A stretch of DNA of 64,000 nucleotides from Sphingomonas sp. LT1P40 (GTDB lineage Bacteria > Pseudomonadota > Alphaproteobacteria > Sphingomonadales > Sphingomonadaceae). Each line of letters begins with the position of its first letter. Position 1 is the first letter of the stretch. The translations under genes and the position numbers were made by a program. This document shows, piece after piece, positions 43,514 to 52,253 of this stretch. The stretch spans positions 728,501 to 792,500 of the forward strand of contig NZ_JAXOJT010000002.1 of the NCBI RefSeq assembly GCF_036663835.1. Direction: 5' to 3'. Under the pieces are notes generated by a model. It ran no database searches. It saw only the letters and a program-made list of their open reading frames with translations, and was not told the origin of the DNA.

Positions 43514-44725
43514 TCAGGCCAAAGCTGCCTTCAGATCATCGACCAGATCGGTCTTTTCCCATGGGAAGAAATCGCCCTCGGGCTTGCGCCCGAAATGGCC
43601 ATAGGCGGCGGTCTTCGCGTAAATCGGCTTGTTGAGACCGAGATGCGTGCGGATGCCGCGTGGCGTCAGGCCGCCGAGCTTTTCGATGCTCAGGATCGCG
43701 TTTTCGATCGCATCGTCGCCGACGGTGCCGGTGCCGTGCGTGTCGACGTACAGCGACAGCGGCTTCGACACACCGATGGCATAGGCGAGCTGGATCGTGC
43801 AGCGTTGGGCCAGACCGGCGGCAACGATGTTCTTCGCCAGATAGCGGGTGATGTACGCCGCCGAGCGGTCGACCTTGGTCGGATCCTTGCCGCTGAACGC
43901 GCCGCCGCCATGCGGGGCCGCGCCGCCATAGGTGTCGACGATGATCTTGCGCCCGGTAAGCCCTGCGTCGCCGTCGGGTCCACCGATCTCGAAGCTGCCG
44001 GTCGGGTTGATGTGATAGACGGTCTCGTCGCTGAGCAGTTCGGCCGGGATGACGTCGGCGATCACCGACTTCACATAGGCGTGCAGCTCGGCCTCTTTCT
44101 CGCCCTCGTCATAGCCCCTGCCATGCTGGGTCGAGACGACGATCGCGGTGGCGGCGACGGGCTTGCTGCCCTCGTAGCGCAGCGTAACCTGGCTCTTCGT
44201 ATCCGGCTCCAGGAACGGGGCCTTCTTGGAATGGCGGTCGGCGGCCATCTGTTCGAGGATCTTGTGGCTGTAGTAGAGCGTCGCCGGCATCAGATCGGGC
44301 GTGTCGTCGGCGGCATAGCCGAACATGATGCCCTGATCGCCGGCACCCTCGTCCTTGTTGCCGGACGCGTCCACCCCCTGTGCGATGTGCGCGGACTGTG
44401 GGTGAAGATTATTCTCGAAGCGCAGCGTCTCCCAGTGGAAGCCGTCCTGCTCGTAACCGATCCGCTTCACGGTATCGCGGACGGCCTTTTCGACTTCGTC
44501 CTTGACGCCCGGTGCCCAGTTGCCGGCCTCGTCCATGATGCCACGCCCACGGATTTCACCGGCGAGCACGACCAGCTGCGTGGTGGTCAGCGTCTCGCAC
44601 GCGATGCGTGCCTCGGGGTCTTTTGACAGAAACAGGTCGACGATGGCGTCGGAAATCTGGTCGGAGACCTTGTCGGGATGGCCTTCGGAAACCGATTCGG
44701 ACGTGAAGAGATAGCTGGAACGCAT
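43514..44725 (-). CDS. metK: S-adenosylmethionine synthetase
   Basis: MetK makes SAM from methionine and ATP. The 403-residue protein has the signature motifs [13 protein letters not shown] at residues 15-27, [12 protein letters not shown], and [19 protein letters not shown], with full family length. The ATG at 44725 ([10 protein letters not shown]) is the normal start; the frame is open further upstream only by chance across lnt. An AT-rich palindrome lies 53 bp upstream, and a terminator follows the gene. Confidence 0.97.
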   Translation of the reverse strand: MRSSYLFTSESVSEGHPDKVSDQISDAIVDLFLSKDPEARIACETLTTTQLVVLAGEIRGRGIMDEAGNWAPGVKDEVEKAVRDTVKRIGYEQDGFHWETLRFENNLHPQSAHIAQGVDASGNKDEGAGDQGIMFGYAADDTPDLMPATLYYSHKILEQMAADRHSKKAPFLEPDTKSQVTLRYEGSKPVAATAIVVSTQHGRGYDEGEKEAELHAYVKSVIADVIPAELLSDETVYHINPTGSFEIGGPDGDAGLTGRKIIVDTYGGAAPHGGGAFSGKDPTKVDRSAAYITRYLAKNIVAAGLAQRCTIQLAYAIGVSKPLSLYVDTHGTGTVGDDAIENAILSIEKLGGLTPRGIRTHLGLNKPIYAKTAAYGHFGRKPEGDFFPWEKTDLVDDLKAALA

Positions 44726-44777
44726 GATGATCCTCAGTGATAAGTCGGGCCGTTGCCATGCCTGACGGGAAGACGGT

Positions 44778-44799
44778 GATATAAAGCTTTTGTTATATC
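44778..44799 (-). promoter_or_regulatory. Palindrome in the metK promoter region (SahR-like operator?)
   Basis: GATATAA and TTATATC form a perfect 7-bp inverted repeat with an 8-base spacer in a 22-bp AT-rich block. On the minus strand a possible -10 (TATAAC) falls inside it, 17 bp after TTCGCC. SahR, an ArsR-family repressor, is known to control SAM-cycle genes such as metK in proteobacteria through AT-rich palindromes; I propose this as its site but cannot confirm the consensus. Confidence 0.5.
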
Positions 44800-44808
44800 G
44801 CGCTGGCC

Positions 44809-46362
44809 CTAGCGGGCGAAGCGCCGAAAGGCAATTGCGGCGGCCAGCAGCAGTCCCGCGAAGAGAAATGCGATCCAGTTTCCGAACCGTGAGAACAGCG
44901 TGGGCGGGAGCGCGGCGGGCATCGGCGCCTCGATCGCCTTTGCCTCGCCCATACCCGCCGATGCGACAACGCGGCCATTCGCGTTGATGATTGCGGAAAT
45001 GCCCGTCGGCGTAGAGCGCAGGATGGGCAGCCCCTCCTCGATCGCGCGCATCCGCGCCTGTGCCAGATGCTGCGGCGGACCCCAGCCGCCAAACCATGCG
45101 TCGTTGGAGGGGTTGAACAGGATCGCGGGGCGATTGGCGCGGTCCACCGTCTGGCCGCTGAAGATGATTTCGTAGCAAATCTGCATGCCGATATTGCCGA
45201 AACCCGGGATCGCCATCGTCCTTGGCCCCGGACCTGGCTCATAGTCGATTTCGCCCGCGACCAGCCGGGATAGACCCAGCGGTTCGAGGATGGTGCGCAT
45301 TGGCAGATACTCGCCATATGGGACCAGATGCGCCTTGTCGTAACGGCCCAGGATGGTCCCGGCGGCATCGAGCGCGAACACCGAATTGGTCGCCGCGTCG
45401 AGTTCGGTATCGCCCTTGAACAACAGCGCATTGCCGCCGATCAGCGCGATGTCCTTTGGTCCCAGCGTCTGCGCAATGGTCGCGCGGATCGTGCGCGGAT
45501 CGCCCTTGCTATACCAGGCTTCGGGATAGCCCTGTTCCACCCAGTAATCGACTGCGCCCTCCGGCCAGACGATCAGGCGCGGGGCGGGGCCGCCGGGGAG
45601 GAGGGCCGGGCGATCGTTGGACAGCCGCACCAGTTCGCTCAGCGCGAGTTTCGCGTAGGTGCCGTCGAGCGTGGCTTCCTGTCCGATATTGGGTTGCAGG
45701 ACTCGAACGCGGGGATGGTTGGCTGCGGCGACGTGCGGCTTCCAAATGGGTGCGAACAGCACGGCGGAGGCGAGCAGCGGCATGATGACTGCAACCGGAA
45801 ACCACCAATTGCGCCGGCTGGCCAGCAGCAGCGCGCCTGCCACGACAATCACCAGACCCGACAATGCGTAGGTACCAACCCACGCCGACAGCGACGCTAC
45901 CCCCGGCACCGGCAGCCAGCTGACGCCCAGCGGATTCCACGCATAACCGGTGAACATGACGGCGCGCAGATATTCGCTGACGATCCACGCGGCAGCAGCG
46001 ATCAGCACGAAGGCGACGTCAAGCTTTCGTCCCTGACCAAAGCGCCACGCAAGGCCCATCGCCATCGCCGGATAGATCGCCAGATAAAGTGCCAGCAGGA
46101 CCACCGCGACATAGCCCAGCTCCGCGGGCATCTTGTCCTGATAGATAAAGGCGTGCTGGATCCAGTTGTTGCCGACGGTGAAATGGCCAAGCCCGAACAG
46201 CCAGCCACGCAGCAACGCTTGCTTCAGCGTCGGCGCCTCATGCGTCAGCCGCAACAGGATGGCGAAGCACACCAGCCCGACGACCCACCAGTCGAGCGGG
46301 GCGAAGGCGGTGGCGGAAAGGATGCCGGTGAGGAGCGCGATGAGACGGGGGCGTGGCAACAT
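44809..46362 (-). CDS. lnt: Apolipoprotein N-acyltransferase
   Basis: Lnt adds the third acyl chain to lipoproteins in the inner membrane. The 517-residue protein has about six N-terminal transmembrane helices and a nitrilase-like periplasmic domain with the catalytic Glu in IVWPEGAVD, Lys in [15 protein letters not shown] and Cys in MQICYEIIF, plus [30 protein letters not shown] and a terminal transmembrane helix. It lies 83 bp upstream of metK; in many alphaproteobacteria it directly follows corC, but here other genes lie between. Confidence 0.96.
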   Translation of the reverse strand: MLPRPRLIALLTGILSATAFAPLDWWVVGLVCFAILLRLTHEAPTLKQALLRGWLFGLGHFTVGNNWIQHAFIYQDKMPAELGYVAVVLLALYLAIYPAMAMGLAWRFGQGRKLDVAFVLIAAAAWIVSEYLRAVMFTGYAWNPLGVSWLPVPGVASLSAWVGTYALSGLVIVVAGALLLASRRNWWFPVAVIMPLLASAVLFAPIWKPHVAAANHPRVRVLQPNIGQEATLDGTYAKLALSELVRLSNDRPALLPGGPAPRLIVWPEGAVDYWVEQGYPEAWYSKGDPRTIRATIAQTLGPKDIALIGGNALLFKGDTELDAATNSVFALDAAGTILGRYDKAHLVPYGEYLPMRTILEPLGLSRLVAGEIDYEPGPGPRTMAIPGFGNIGMQICYEIIFSGQTVDRANRPAILFNPSNDAWFGGWGPPQHLAQARMRAIEEGLPILRSTPTGISAIINANGRVVASAGMGEAKAIEAPMPAALPPTLFSRFGNWIAFLFAGLLLAAAIAFRRFAR

Positions 46363-46441
46363 GGTGCGATGCTATTGCGCCGGAACGTGACAGACACAAG
46401 CTTGGGGCGTATCATTGCATCAACACACCCAAGGAGCGATC

Positions 46442-46744
46442 ATGGCCGAACCCGTTACCGTTGATATCCCGCACAAGCTGGGCAAAGACGCCGCCCGCGC
46501 GCGGCTGGCCGCTGGCGTCGGCAAGATCGGCAGCATGGTTCCCGGCGGCGGGACGGTGCAGGAGCGCTGGGACGGCGATACGCTCCATTTCACCGTCAGC
46601 GCGATGGGGCAGTCGGTGGCGAGCAAGCTCGACATCTTTGAGGATCGCGTTCACGCCGTGGTCGATCTGCCGCCGCTGTTGGCGCTGTTCGCCAACAAAA
46701 TCCGAGAGAAGTTGCTGAGCGAGGGGCCAAAATTACTGAAATGA
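46442..46744 (+). CDS. Polyhydroxyalkanoic acid system family protein
   Basis: The 100-residue protein fits the small PHA-granule system family (PF09650-like): VTVDIPHKLGKDAARARLAAGVGKI, ERWDGDTLHFTVSAMGQSVASKLDIFEDRVHAVVDLPPLLALFANKIREKL. The fold is related to START-like lipid-binding domains. Role is unknown; no PHA synthase is in the window, though a 3-hydroxybutyryl-CoA dehydrogenase is at 11-12 kb. AAGGAG lies 5 bases before the ATG at 46442. Confidence 0.85.
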   Translation: MAEPVTVDIPHKLGKDAARARLAAGVGKIGSMVPGGGTVQERWDGDTLHFTVSAMGQSVASKLDIFEDRVHAVVDLPPLLALFANKIREKLLSEGPKLLK

Positions 46745-46792
46745 AGGAACCTGCGGGCAGCCATTCGGTTTAGCGCACAGGGAGACATCGTA

Positions 46793-47218
46793 ATGCGTTT
46801 GCTGGTCGCCATTCCGCTTGTGCTCGTCGCCGCCTGTTCGGACGATACACCGCAAGCACCTGCCGGAACCGAAGTCACCGCCAACGGCGCGATTTCCGCC
46901 CCCGCTCCGGCGAAAACGCCCGCCGCACTGCCATCTGCGACTGGCCCGGGCACCGCGTTCGGCCTGACCACCAGGCAGATCGAAGATGCCGACCTGATCG
47001 ACAGCAGCGGCAAGGATTTGGGCGATGTCGAGCGAGTCGAGACCGACGCATCGGGCAACATCGTCGGCGTGATCGTAGAGGTGGACGACACCAACCCGGA
47101 CCGCCTGGTGCGATTGCCGCTGACGCGGCTGACTGCCGCATCGGATGGCGACGACTGGGATCTGCGCGCGGCGACGACGCGCGATGAGTTGATCGCGTTG
47201 CCACAGGTGGATCGCTGA
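46793..47218 (+). CDS. Putative lipoprotein with PRC-barrel-like domain
   Basis: The 141-residue protein has a lipoprotein signal (LLVAIPLVLVAAC, lipobox LVAAC with Cys near residue 15), an Ala/Pro-rich linker, and a PRC-barrel-like domain (DLIDSSGKDLGDVERVETDASGNIVGVIVEVDD, RLVRLPLTRLT). It is probably anchored in the outer or inner membrane. GGGAGA lies 6 bases before the ATG. The next small gene begins 1 bp after its stop. Confidence 0.82.
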   Translation: MRLLVAIPLVLVAACSDDTPQAPAGTEVTANGAISAPAPAKTPAALPSATGPGTAFGLTTRQIEDADLIDSSGKDLGDVERVETDASGNIVGVIVEVDDTNPDRLVRLPLTRLTAASDGDDWDLRAATTRDELIALPQVDR

Positions 47219-47219
47219 G

Positions 47220-47429
47220 ATGCGCGGGCGTTCGCGCGCCATCAGCTGGATGATCGTCGGTGCCGGTGCGCTGACATTGGGCAGCTGCACCGGCGCGATG
47301 ATGGGGCATTACACCGTGACCGGCATGATGCCTTTGGTGTCGCGCTCGACGCTGGGCGAACCGCGCGACACGGCGTCGCGCGATCCATTGTTCGAGTCGG
47401 CTTATTCGGACGCAGGCTCGGTCGATTGA
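47220..47429 (+). CDS. Small putative lipoprotein
   Basis: The 69-residue ORF has a hydrophobic N-terminal segment (ISWMIVGAGALTLGSC) with a lipobox-like LGSC and a short polar tail (MPLVSRSTLGEPRDTASRDP). It starts 1 bp after the PRC-barrel lipoprotein gene, suggesting translational coupling, and its end overlaps the convergent dehydrogenase gene by 28 bp. No family is recognised. A real small lipoprotein is plausible but not certain. Confidence 0.5.
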   Translation: MRGRSRAISWMIVGAGALTLGSCTGAMMGHYTVTGMMPLVSRSTLGEPRDTASRDPLFESAYSDAGSVD

Positions 47430-48781
47430 GGGGCGGCGGGTGCGCTCACCCGCCAGATGACGTTGCCCACATCGTCCGCCACCAGCAGCGCGCCGGTCTT
47501 GTCCGCTGCGACGCCGACGGGACGTCCCATCGCCTTGCCTTCGGCGTTCAGGAACCCGCTGACGACATCGACCGGCTTTGCACCGGCAATCGGAAGTCCG
47601 CGCGAATCGAATGGGACATAGACGACCTTGTAACCCGTGGCCGGCACCCGGTTCCATGATCCATGCAGGCCGACAAATGCGCCGTTGTCGTAATTGTCCC
47701 CCAGTTTCAGATCCTGAGCAAAGGTCAGGCCAAGCGGGGCGACATGCGCGCCCAGCGCGAAATCGGGTCGCGCTGTATATTCGCGCAAATCGGGCCGTTC
47801 GGGCTTCACGCGCTTGTCGACATAACCGCCCCAGTAATTCCACGGCCAGCCATAAAAGCTGCCGACATCGACCTGGGTCAGATAATCGGGCGGCATGTCG
47901 GAACCGAGCATGTCGCGTTCGTTGACCACCGCCCACAATCGGTTGCTCGTCGGGTTGATCGCCAGGCCGACGGGATTGCGCAAGCCCGCCGCATAGATGC
48001 GAAAGGTGCGGGCGCGAGGATCGACTTCCAGCACCGTCGCGCGGTTCTTTTCGACATCCAGCCCGTTTTCGGCGATGTTCGACGCCGATCCAACGCTGAC
48101 CAGCAGCGTGTTGCCCTCGCCCTCCGGATTGACGACCACGTCGCGGGTCCAGTGATTGCCGCCACCGGGCAGGTCGACCACCTTCTGCGCCTTGGCCGTG
48201 ATCTTCGTTTCGCCGACCTTGAACGGAAAGCGAACCAGCGCATTGTGGTTGGCGACGTAGAGCGTCTCCCCCACCAGCACCATGCCGAACGGCGAATCCA
48301 GGCCGTTGGCGGCGGTCAGCAATGCCGACCGGCTTTCCGCCACGCCGTCACCATCGGCATCGCGGAGCAAGGTAATGCGGTTGGCGGAGGGGACGCCGGC
48401 ACCGGCGCGGCCCATCAGCAGCTTCATGACCCAGCCGGTGATGCCGCCATCCTCGCGCGGCGGCGAATTGCTCTCGGCCACCAGCACGTCGCCATTGGGC
48501 AGGCGATAAATCCAGCGCGGATGGTCCAGCCCCTTGGCAAAGGCGTTGACGGTCAGACCCGCTGCGGCGGTGGGCTTGGCGTCGCCGGGCCAGCCGACTG
48601 CTTCGGCGACATTGATCGTCGGAAAGGTTTCGGCGCGGGTATCGGTGATCTGGGGTTTCTGACCCGCCACCGCATTGGCATCGAGCTGCGCCACATCGGG
48701 CCGCGTAACGTACCAGACGAACGCGGCAGCGACGAGGATCAGTCCGCCGACGATAATCAGGATCTTGCGCAAACGGGTCAT
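47402..48781 (-). CDS. Sorbosone-dehydrogenase-like PQQ-type propeller protein
   Basis: The 459-residue protein has an N-terminal transmembrane helix (ILIIVGGLILVAAAFVWYV) and a six-bladed propeller like soluble glucose/sorbosone dehydrogenases: LDHPRWIYRLPNGDVLVAES, NGLDSPFGMVLVGETLYVANHNALV, GLRNPVGLAINPTSNRLWAVVNERD, YGWPWNYWGG and GLHGSWNRVPATGYKVVYVPF. Such enzymes use PQQ for sugar oxidation in the periplasm; PQQ genes are not seen here. Its ATG overlaps the corC stop (ATGA), so it is coupled to corC and stands where lnt is usually found. Confidence 0.9.
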   Translation of the reverse strand: MTRLRKILIIVGGLILVAAAFVWYVTRPDVAQLDANAVAGQKPQITDTRAETFPTINVAEAVGWPGDAKPTAAAGLTVNAFAKGLDHPRWIYRLPNGDVLVAESNSPPREDGGITGWVMKLLMGRAGAGVPSANRITLLRDADGDGVAESRSALLTAANGLDSPFGMVLVGETLYVANHNALVRFPFKVGETKITAKAQKVVDLPGGGNHWTRDVVVNPEGEGNTLLVSVGSASNIAENGLDVEKNRATVLEVDPRARTFRIYAAGLRNPVGLAINPTSNRLWAVVNERDMLGSDMPPDYLTQVDVGSFYGWPWNYWGGYVDKRVKPERPDLREYTARPDFALGAHVAPLGLTFAQDLKLGDNYDNGAFVGLHGSWNRVPATGYKVVYVPFDSRGLPIAGAKPVDVVSGFLNAEGKAMGRPVGVAADKTGALLVADDVGNVIWRVSAPAAPQSTEPASE

Positions 48782-49707
48782 TCTTCGACTTCCAGTAATT
48801 CTTCGGGCGGATGGAGGCGCAGGCGACGAACGCGCGTGGCGTCGGCCTCCAATACTTCGAGAGTCCAGCCGCTGGGATGTTTCAGGCATTCGCCCGCTTC
48901 GGGCACGTGGCCGGCGAGGATGAAGGCGAGGCCGCCCAGCGTCTCGATATCCTCGTCAACCTCACCCAAGCGCGGGTCGATCGCGGCGGCGACGTCTTCG
49001 AGCTCGGCGCGGGCGTCGGCATCCCAGCCACCATCGTCCAGCGGCACGAACAGTGCCTCGGGTGCGTCGTCATGCTCGTCATCGATCTCGCCGACGATTT
49101 CCTCGACCAGATCCTCGATCGTGATGAGGCCTTCGGTCCCCGAATATTCGTCGAGCACGATCGCCAGATGGGTGCGGCTTGCCTGCATCTGTACGAGCAG
49201 GTCGAGCGTACCCATCGATTGCGGCACGTAATGCGGCTGGCGCATCAGATCGGTAATCTTCGATGGCGGGCCGGCCCCGGCGGCGAGAACGGCGAACACG
49301 TCCTTGATATGAATCATCCCGATCACGCGATCGAGCTTCTCACGATAGACCGGCAAACGGCTGTGCCCGGCCTCGGCAAACAGCTGGACCAGTTCGGCGA
49401 AGCTGGTGCTCTCGGCAACGGCGACGATGTCCGCACGCGGCACGCCGACATCGCCGGCATCGCGCTCGCCGAAATGGAGCAGGTTGCGCATCATCTTGCG
49501 CTCGAGCGGGGAAAGGTCGCCGTCCTTCGACAACAAGTCGCTCTTGTCGCCGCCATCCTCGGCGTCGGCCTCGTCGATCGCTTCCTCGATTCGATCTCTC
49601 AGCGTTTCATTCTGCTCATCGCCGAACAGGAGGGCGCGCAGCCCGCGCCATATCCCGCCCTCGCTGCTACTGTCGCCGCTCCCGTTGCTACTGGGTCCGT
49701 CCGCCAT
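48778..49707 (-). CDS. corC: CorC/HlyC-family CBS-domain protein
   Basis: The 309-residue protein lacks the membrane domain and has an acidic N-terminus, two CBS motifs (VPRADIVAVAESTSFAELVQLFAEAGHSRLPVYREKLDRVIGMIHIKD and RTHLAIVLDEYSGTEGLITIEDLVEEIVGEIDDE) and a C-terminal CorC_HlyC transporter-associated domain. Relatives take part in magnesium/cobalt handling. It follows ybeY by 9 bp, the normal order in this class. Confidence 0.93.
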   Translation of the reverse strand: MADGPSSNGSGDSSSEGGIWRGLRALLFGDEQNETLRDRIEEAIDEADAEDGGDKSDLLSKDGDLSPLERKMMRNLLHFGERDAGDVGVPRADIVAVAESTSFAELVQLFAEAGHSRLPVYREKLDRVIGMIHIKDVFAVLAAGAGPPSKITDLMRQPHYVPQSMGTLDLLVQMQASRTHLAIVLDEYSGTEGLITIEDLVEEIVGEIDDEHDDAPEALFVPLDDGGWDADARAELEDVAAAIDPRLGEVDEDIETLGGLAFILAGHVPEAGECLKHPSGWTLEVLEADATRVRRLRLHPPEELLEVEE

Positions 49708-49716
49708 GTTCGCCGA

Positions 49717-50226
49717 TTAGTCCTCACGCACCAGATAGGGGTCGGGGATGCCCAATGATTCGAGCGCGGCGCGCTCCATCGACTCCATCGCCTCGGCTTC
49801 GGAATCCCCCTGATGATCGTATCCTAGCAAATGCAGCACCCCGTGGACAATGAGGTGCGTGGCATGTTGCTCGACGGTAATGCCTTTTTCCGCCGCTTCC
49901 GCCGCGCAGACGCCGTGCGCCAGGACGATGTCACCCAGGATCACCTCGCCATCGTCGCTGTTCTGCGTCAGCGCCTCGATCAGATCGGGTTCGATCATCG
50001 GAAAGGACAGGACGTTGGTGGCCATGTCCTTTTGCCGATACTGGTTGTTAAGCTGATGCACCTCGCCATCGCTGGTAAGGCGCACGGCGATTTCGATCAT
50101 GGCAACTGTGGTGGCGAGTGATCCGTGCGGGGTCTGTCCGACGGCAGCGGCGGCCGCCCTTGCGCCGATCGCCTCCCAATCGGCATCGGGCCAGTCGGCT
50201 TCGCGCTGGACGGCGATATCAAGCAT
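49717..50226 (-). CDS. ybeY: Endoribonuclease YbeY
   Basis: YbeY is a single-strand RNA endonuclease needed for 16S rRNA maturation and ribosome quality control. The 169-residue protein has the zinc motif HLIVHGVLHLLGYDH (His-x3-His-x5-His) near residue 130 and the family segment LNNQYRQKDMATNVLSFPM. The ATG at 50226 overlaps by 1 bp the end of the vapC stop codon. phoH, its usual direct neighbour, is pushed away by the vapBC pair. Confidence 0.94.
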   Translation of the reverse strand: MLDIAVQREADWPDADWEAIGARAAAAAVGQTPHGSLATTVAMIEIAVRLTSDGEVHQLNNQYRQKDMATNVLSFPMIEPDLIEALTQNSDDGEVILGDIVLAHGVCAAEAAEKGITVEQHATHLIVHGVLHLLGYDHQGDSEAEAMESMERAALESLGIPDPYLVRED

Positions 50227-50624
50227 CAGGCGAGGTCCGTGTGGATGAAGTCGTTGCCCTTGTAGAGGAGACGGGCGTCGTTCGTTTTGGCGCACGCATA
50301 GGCAAAACAGTCGCCCATATTAAGTTTGGCCGGATGGCCTGATCCGCGACCGTAACGGCTGGCCGCGTCAATCGCCAATTGTGCTTCCTTCTCGCCGAGA
50401 TCGACCATGACCAAACTATGTTCTCGAGCGAAATGTTCGACCTCATGATGTGCTTCCGCGATGGTCAGATCGCGCAACCGGCGCAGACCAAACACACTTT
50501 CCCATTGCGACACCGCCGACCAGAGCAGTTCGGTTTCTTCATCCGCCCGATCAGCATAGGTCTGCCAGTCGGCTTCCTGACCGACGATGGCGATAATGGC
50601 GGACGCATCCATGAACCAGCTCAC
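50226..50624 (-). CDS. vapC: PIN-domain toxin VapC
   Basis: VapC toxins are Mg2+-dependent RNases that cut tRNA or rRNA. The 132-residue protein is one PIN domain with the acidic residues Asp6 (FMDASAIIAI), Glu42 in SQWESVFGL and Asp104 in NMGDCFAYACAK, and ends IHTDLA. It starts inside the 3' end of the antitoxin gene by 4 bp (ATGA), as usual for toxin-antitoxin pairs. Confidence 0.93.
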   Translation of the reverse strand: MSWFMDASAIIAIVGQEADWQTYADRADEETELLWSAVSQWESVFGLRRLRDLTIAEAHHEVEHFAREHSLVMVDLGEKEAQLAIDAASRYGRGSGHPAKLNMGDCFAYACAKTNDARLLYKGNDFIHTDLA

Positions 50625-50875
50625 AGATCGCCCGATAGTTCGTCGAAGAACGCCTTGTCAGCCTTGAGGCCGGTCTCGGGTGGCAGGGGATGCTGTTTCC
50701 AATACTCAAGCATGCGTTCACGCATCGGGCGCCGATCCTTACCTTCCGGCGTCAGCTTAGCGTCGATCGCTTCCAGCGCCTGACGCACGGCCTCGGTCTT
50801 GGTCGTGCCGAGCTTCTGCGCAACGCGCTCAGCGAGAAACGCCGTTTTGCCATCCTTGATGTACAGCGCGCCCAT
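50621..50875 (-). CDS. vapB: VapB-type antitoxin (PSK family)
   Basis: The 84-residue protein has an N-terminal DNA-binding part typical of the Psk/VapB family (ALYIKDGKTAFLAERVAQKLGTTKTEAVRQALEAI) and a C-terminal segment that should wrap the toxin. It represses its own promoter: two GGATATCC palindromes lie just upstream. GGAG is 7 bases before the ATG. It is the first gene of the vapBC operon. Confidence 0.92.
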   Translation of the reverse strand: MGALYIKDGKTAFLAERVAQKLGTTKTEAVRQALEAIDAKLTPEGKDRRPMRERMLEYWKQHPLPPETGLKADKAFFDELSGDL

Positions 50876-50889
50876 CGTTCAACTCCAGA

Positions 50890-50928
50890 AGGATATCCCA
50901 ATATAGCGTCAGGATATCCCGTTATCAA
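50890..50928 (-). promoter_or_regulatory. vapBC promoter with twin operator palindromes
   Basis: On the minus strand TTGATA (50928-50923) is separated by 17 bp from TATATT (50905-50900). Two identical 10-mers AGGATATCCC, each with the perfect palindrome GGATATCC, lie at 50890-50899 and 50911-50920, 21 bp (two helical turns) apart, one in the spacer and one just after the -10. The -35 box overlaps the phoH stop codon. This is a good autoregulatory site for VapB-VapC. Confidence 0.8.
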
Positions 50929-51938
50929 TCGTTCCCCTCATACGCCTGAACGATCCGCCCAACGATCGGGTGACGGACGACGTCGCCGATGCCGAAGCGG
51001 ATCATCGCCATGCCCTCGATCCCCTCCAGCTTGTTGACCGCATCGTTGAGGCCGGAAGCGCCGGGGCCGCCGGGCAGATCGGTTTGCTTGGGATCGCCGC
51101 ACACCACCATGCGGCTGTTCTGGCCGAAACGGGTGAGGAACATCTTCATTTGCATCGGCGTGGTATTCTGCGCCTCGTCCAGAATCACGAACGCGTCCGC
51201 GAGCGTGCGGCCACGCATGAAGGCGATCGGGGCGATCTCGATCTCGCCGGATGCGATCCGCCGTTCGACCTGTTCGGCGGGCAGGCAATCGTACAGCGCG
51301 TCGTAGAGCGGGCGCAGATACGGATCGACCTTTTCCTTCATGTCCCCGGGCAGGAAGCCCAGCCGCTCGCCCGCTTCCACCGCAGGGCGCGACAGGATCA
51401 AGCGCTTGACCGATCCTGTGATGAGCTGCGCGACCGCCTGTGCCACCGCCAGATAGGTCTTGCCCGTGCCGGCCGGCCCGAGCGCGAAGATGATGTCGTT
51501 GGAAATCAGCGCGCGCATATACGCCGTCTGCGTCACCGAGCGTGGCACGATCGTTTTGTTGCGCGTGCGGATCATGATCGGCGGAGCGGCCCCCCCAAGA
51601 CCGTTGGCATCATTCTGGGCGCGGACGATACCGGTCAGCATCGGCTCGCTCGACATGGCGATCACCGCGTCGATCAGGCCGGTATCGACCGCCTCCCCGC
51701 GAATCACCCGGCTGTGCAGTTCCTGAAGCACTTCGCGGGCATGCGCGACCGCCTCTGCGCTCCCCTCGATCACCACGCGCTGGCCGCGGGCGTGGATATA
51801 GACGCCGAGCCGCTCCTCCAGCGCGAGGATGTTGCTGTCATATTCCCCAAAAAGCTGCGGCAGCAGTTGCGGCTTGTCGAAATTGACCTCGACACGAGAG
51901 CGATCGCCCGATTGGGCGGGGACAGGCTTACGGCTCAT
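50925..51938 (-). CDS. phoH: PhoH-like ATPase
   Basis: The 337-residue protein has an N-terminal KH-like part (LALEERLGVYIHARGQRVVIEGSAEAV) and a PhoH ATPase domain: Walker A GPAGTGKTYLA near residue 155, LSRPAVEAGERLGFLPGDMKEKVDPYLRPLYDAL, Walker B AFVILDEAQNTT and GDPKQTDLP. It is linked to RNA metabolism together with ybeY. AAAGGA lies 4 bases before the ATG. It normally lies directly upstream of ybeY; here vapBC separates them. Confidence 0.95.
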   Translation of the reverse strand: MSRKPVPAQSGDRSRVEVNFDKPQLLPQLFGEYDSNILALEERLGVYIHARGQRVVIEGSAEAVAHAREVLQELHSRVIRGEAVDTGLIDAVIAMSSEPMLTGIVRAQNDANGLGGAAPPIMIRTRNKTIVPRSVTQTAYMRALISNDIIFALGPAGTGKTYLAVAQAVAQLITGSVKRLILSRPAVEAGERLGFLPGDMKEKVDPYLRPLYDALYDCLPAEQVERRIASGEIEIAPIAFMRGRTLADAFVILDEAQNTTPMQMKMFLTRFGQNSRMVVCGDPKQTDLPGGPGASGLNDAVNKLEGIEGMAMIRFGIGDVVRHPIVGRIVQAYEGND

Positions 51939-52253
51939 GCGGTCCTTTCGGGGATGAGGGGCGTTGCGAAGACGCGCGTGCAGCGGAAGCGGCCATTACA
52001 TGGCAAACCGGCACGAGGGGCGAGGGTTCCGTTGCGCATCTTGCCCGGTAAGGATGACAGACCGGCGGCGACGTGGACAGCGGAAAGATGGCGAAACCAC
52101 AGCCTTTTCCGGCAAGTGACGCAGCGACGCCACACCTTGCGTCGCAGTTTGCGGTGCAGCGAATGATTTTGTTTTGAATGGCAAAAATTACGGTTATGCG
52201 TGGGTTCGACCCGAACGGGAATTCGGTTTCAAAAGGGGATGGCAACGTAAGCT
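51939..52253. other. 315-bp gap between phoH and a hypothetical gene
   Basis: I find no convincing gene. The left part must carry the phoH promoter. At the right, TTTTGA (52172-52177) and TATGCG (52195-52200) are 17 bp apart and could drive the plus-strand hypothetical gene. Short open frames in both strands here have no recognisable features. Confidence 0.4.

Noticed and set aside
44726..44808. SAM-type riboswitch upstream of metK
   Set aside because: I looked for SAM-II and SAM/SAH-like conserved blocks; only a CAACGGC stretch is shared and the paired elements are not convincing. The palindrome is a better explanation.
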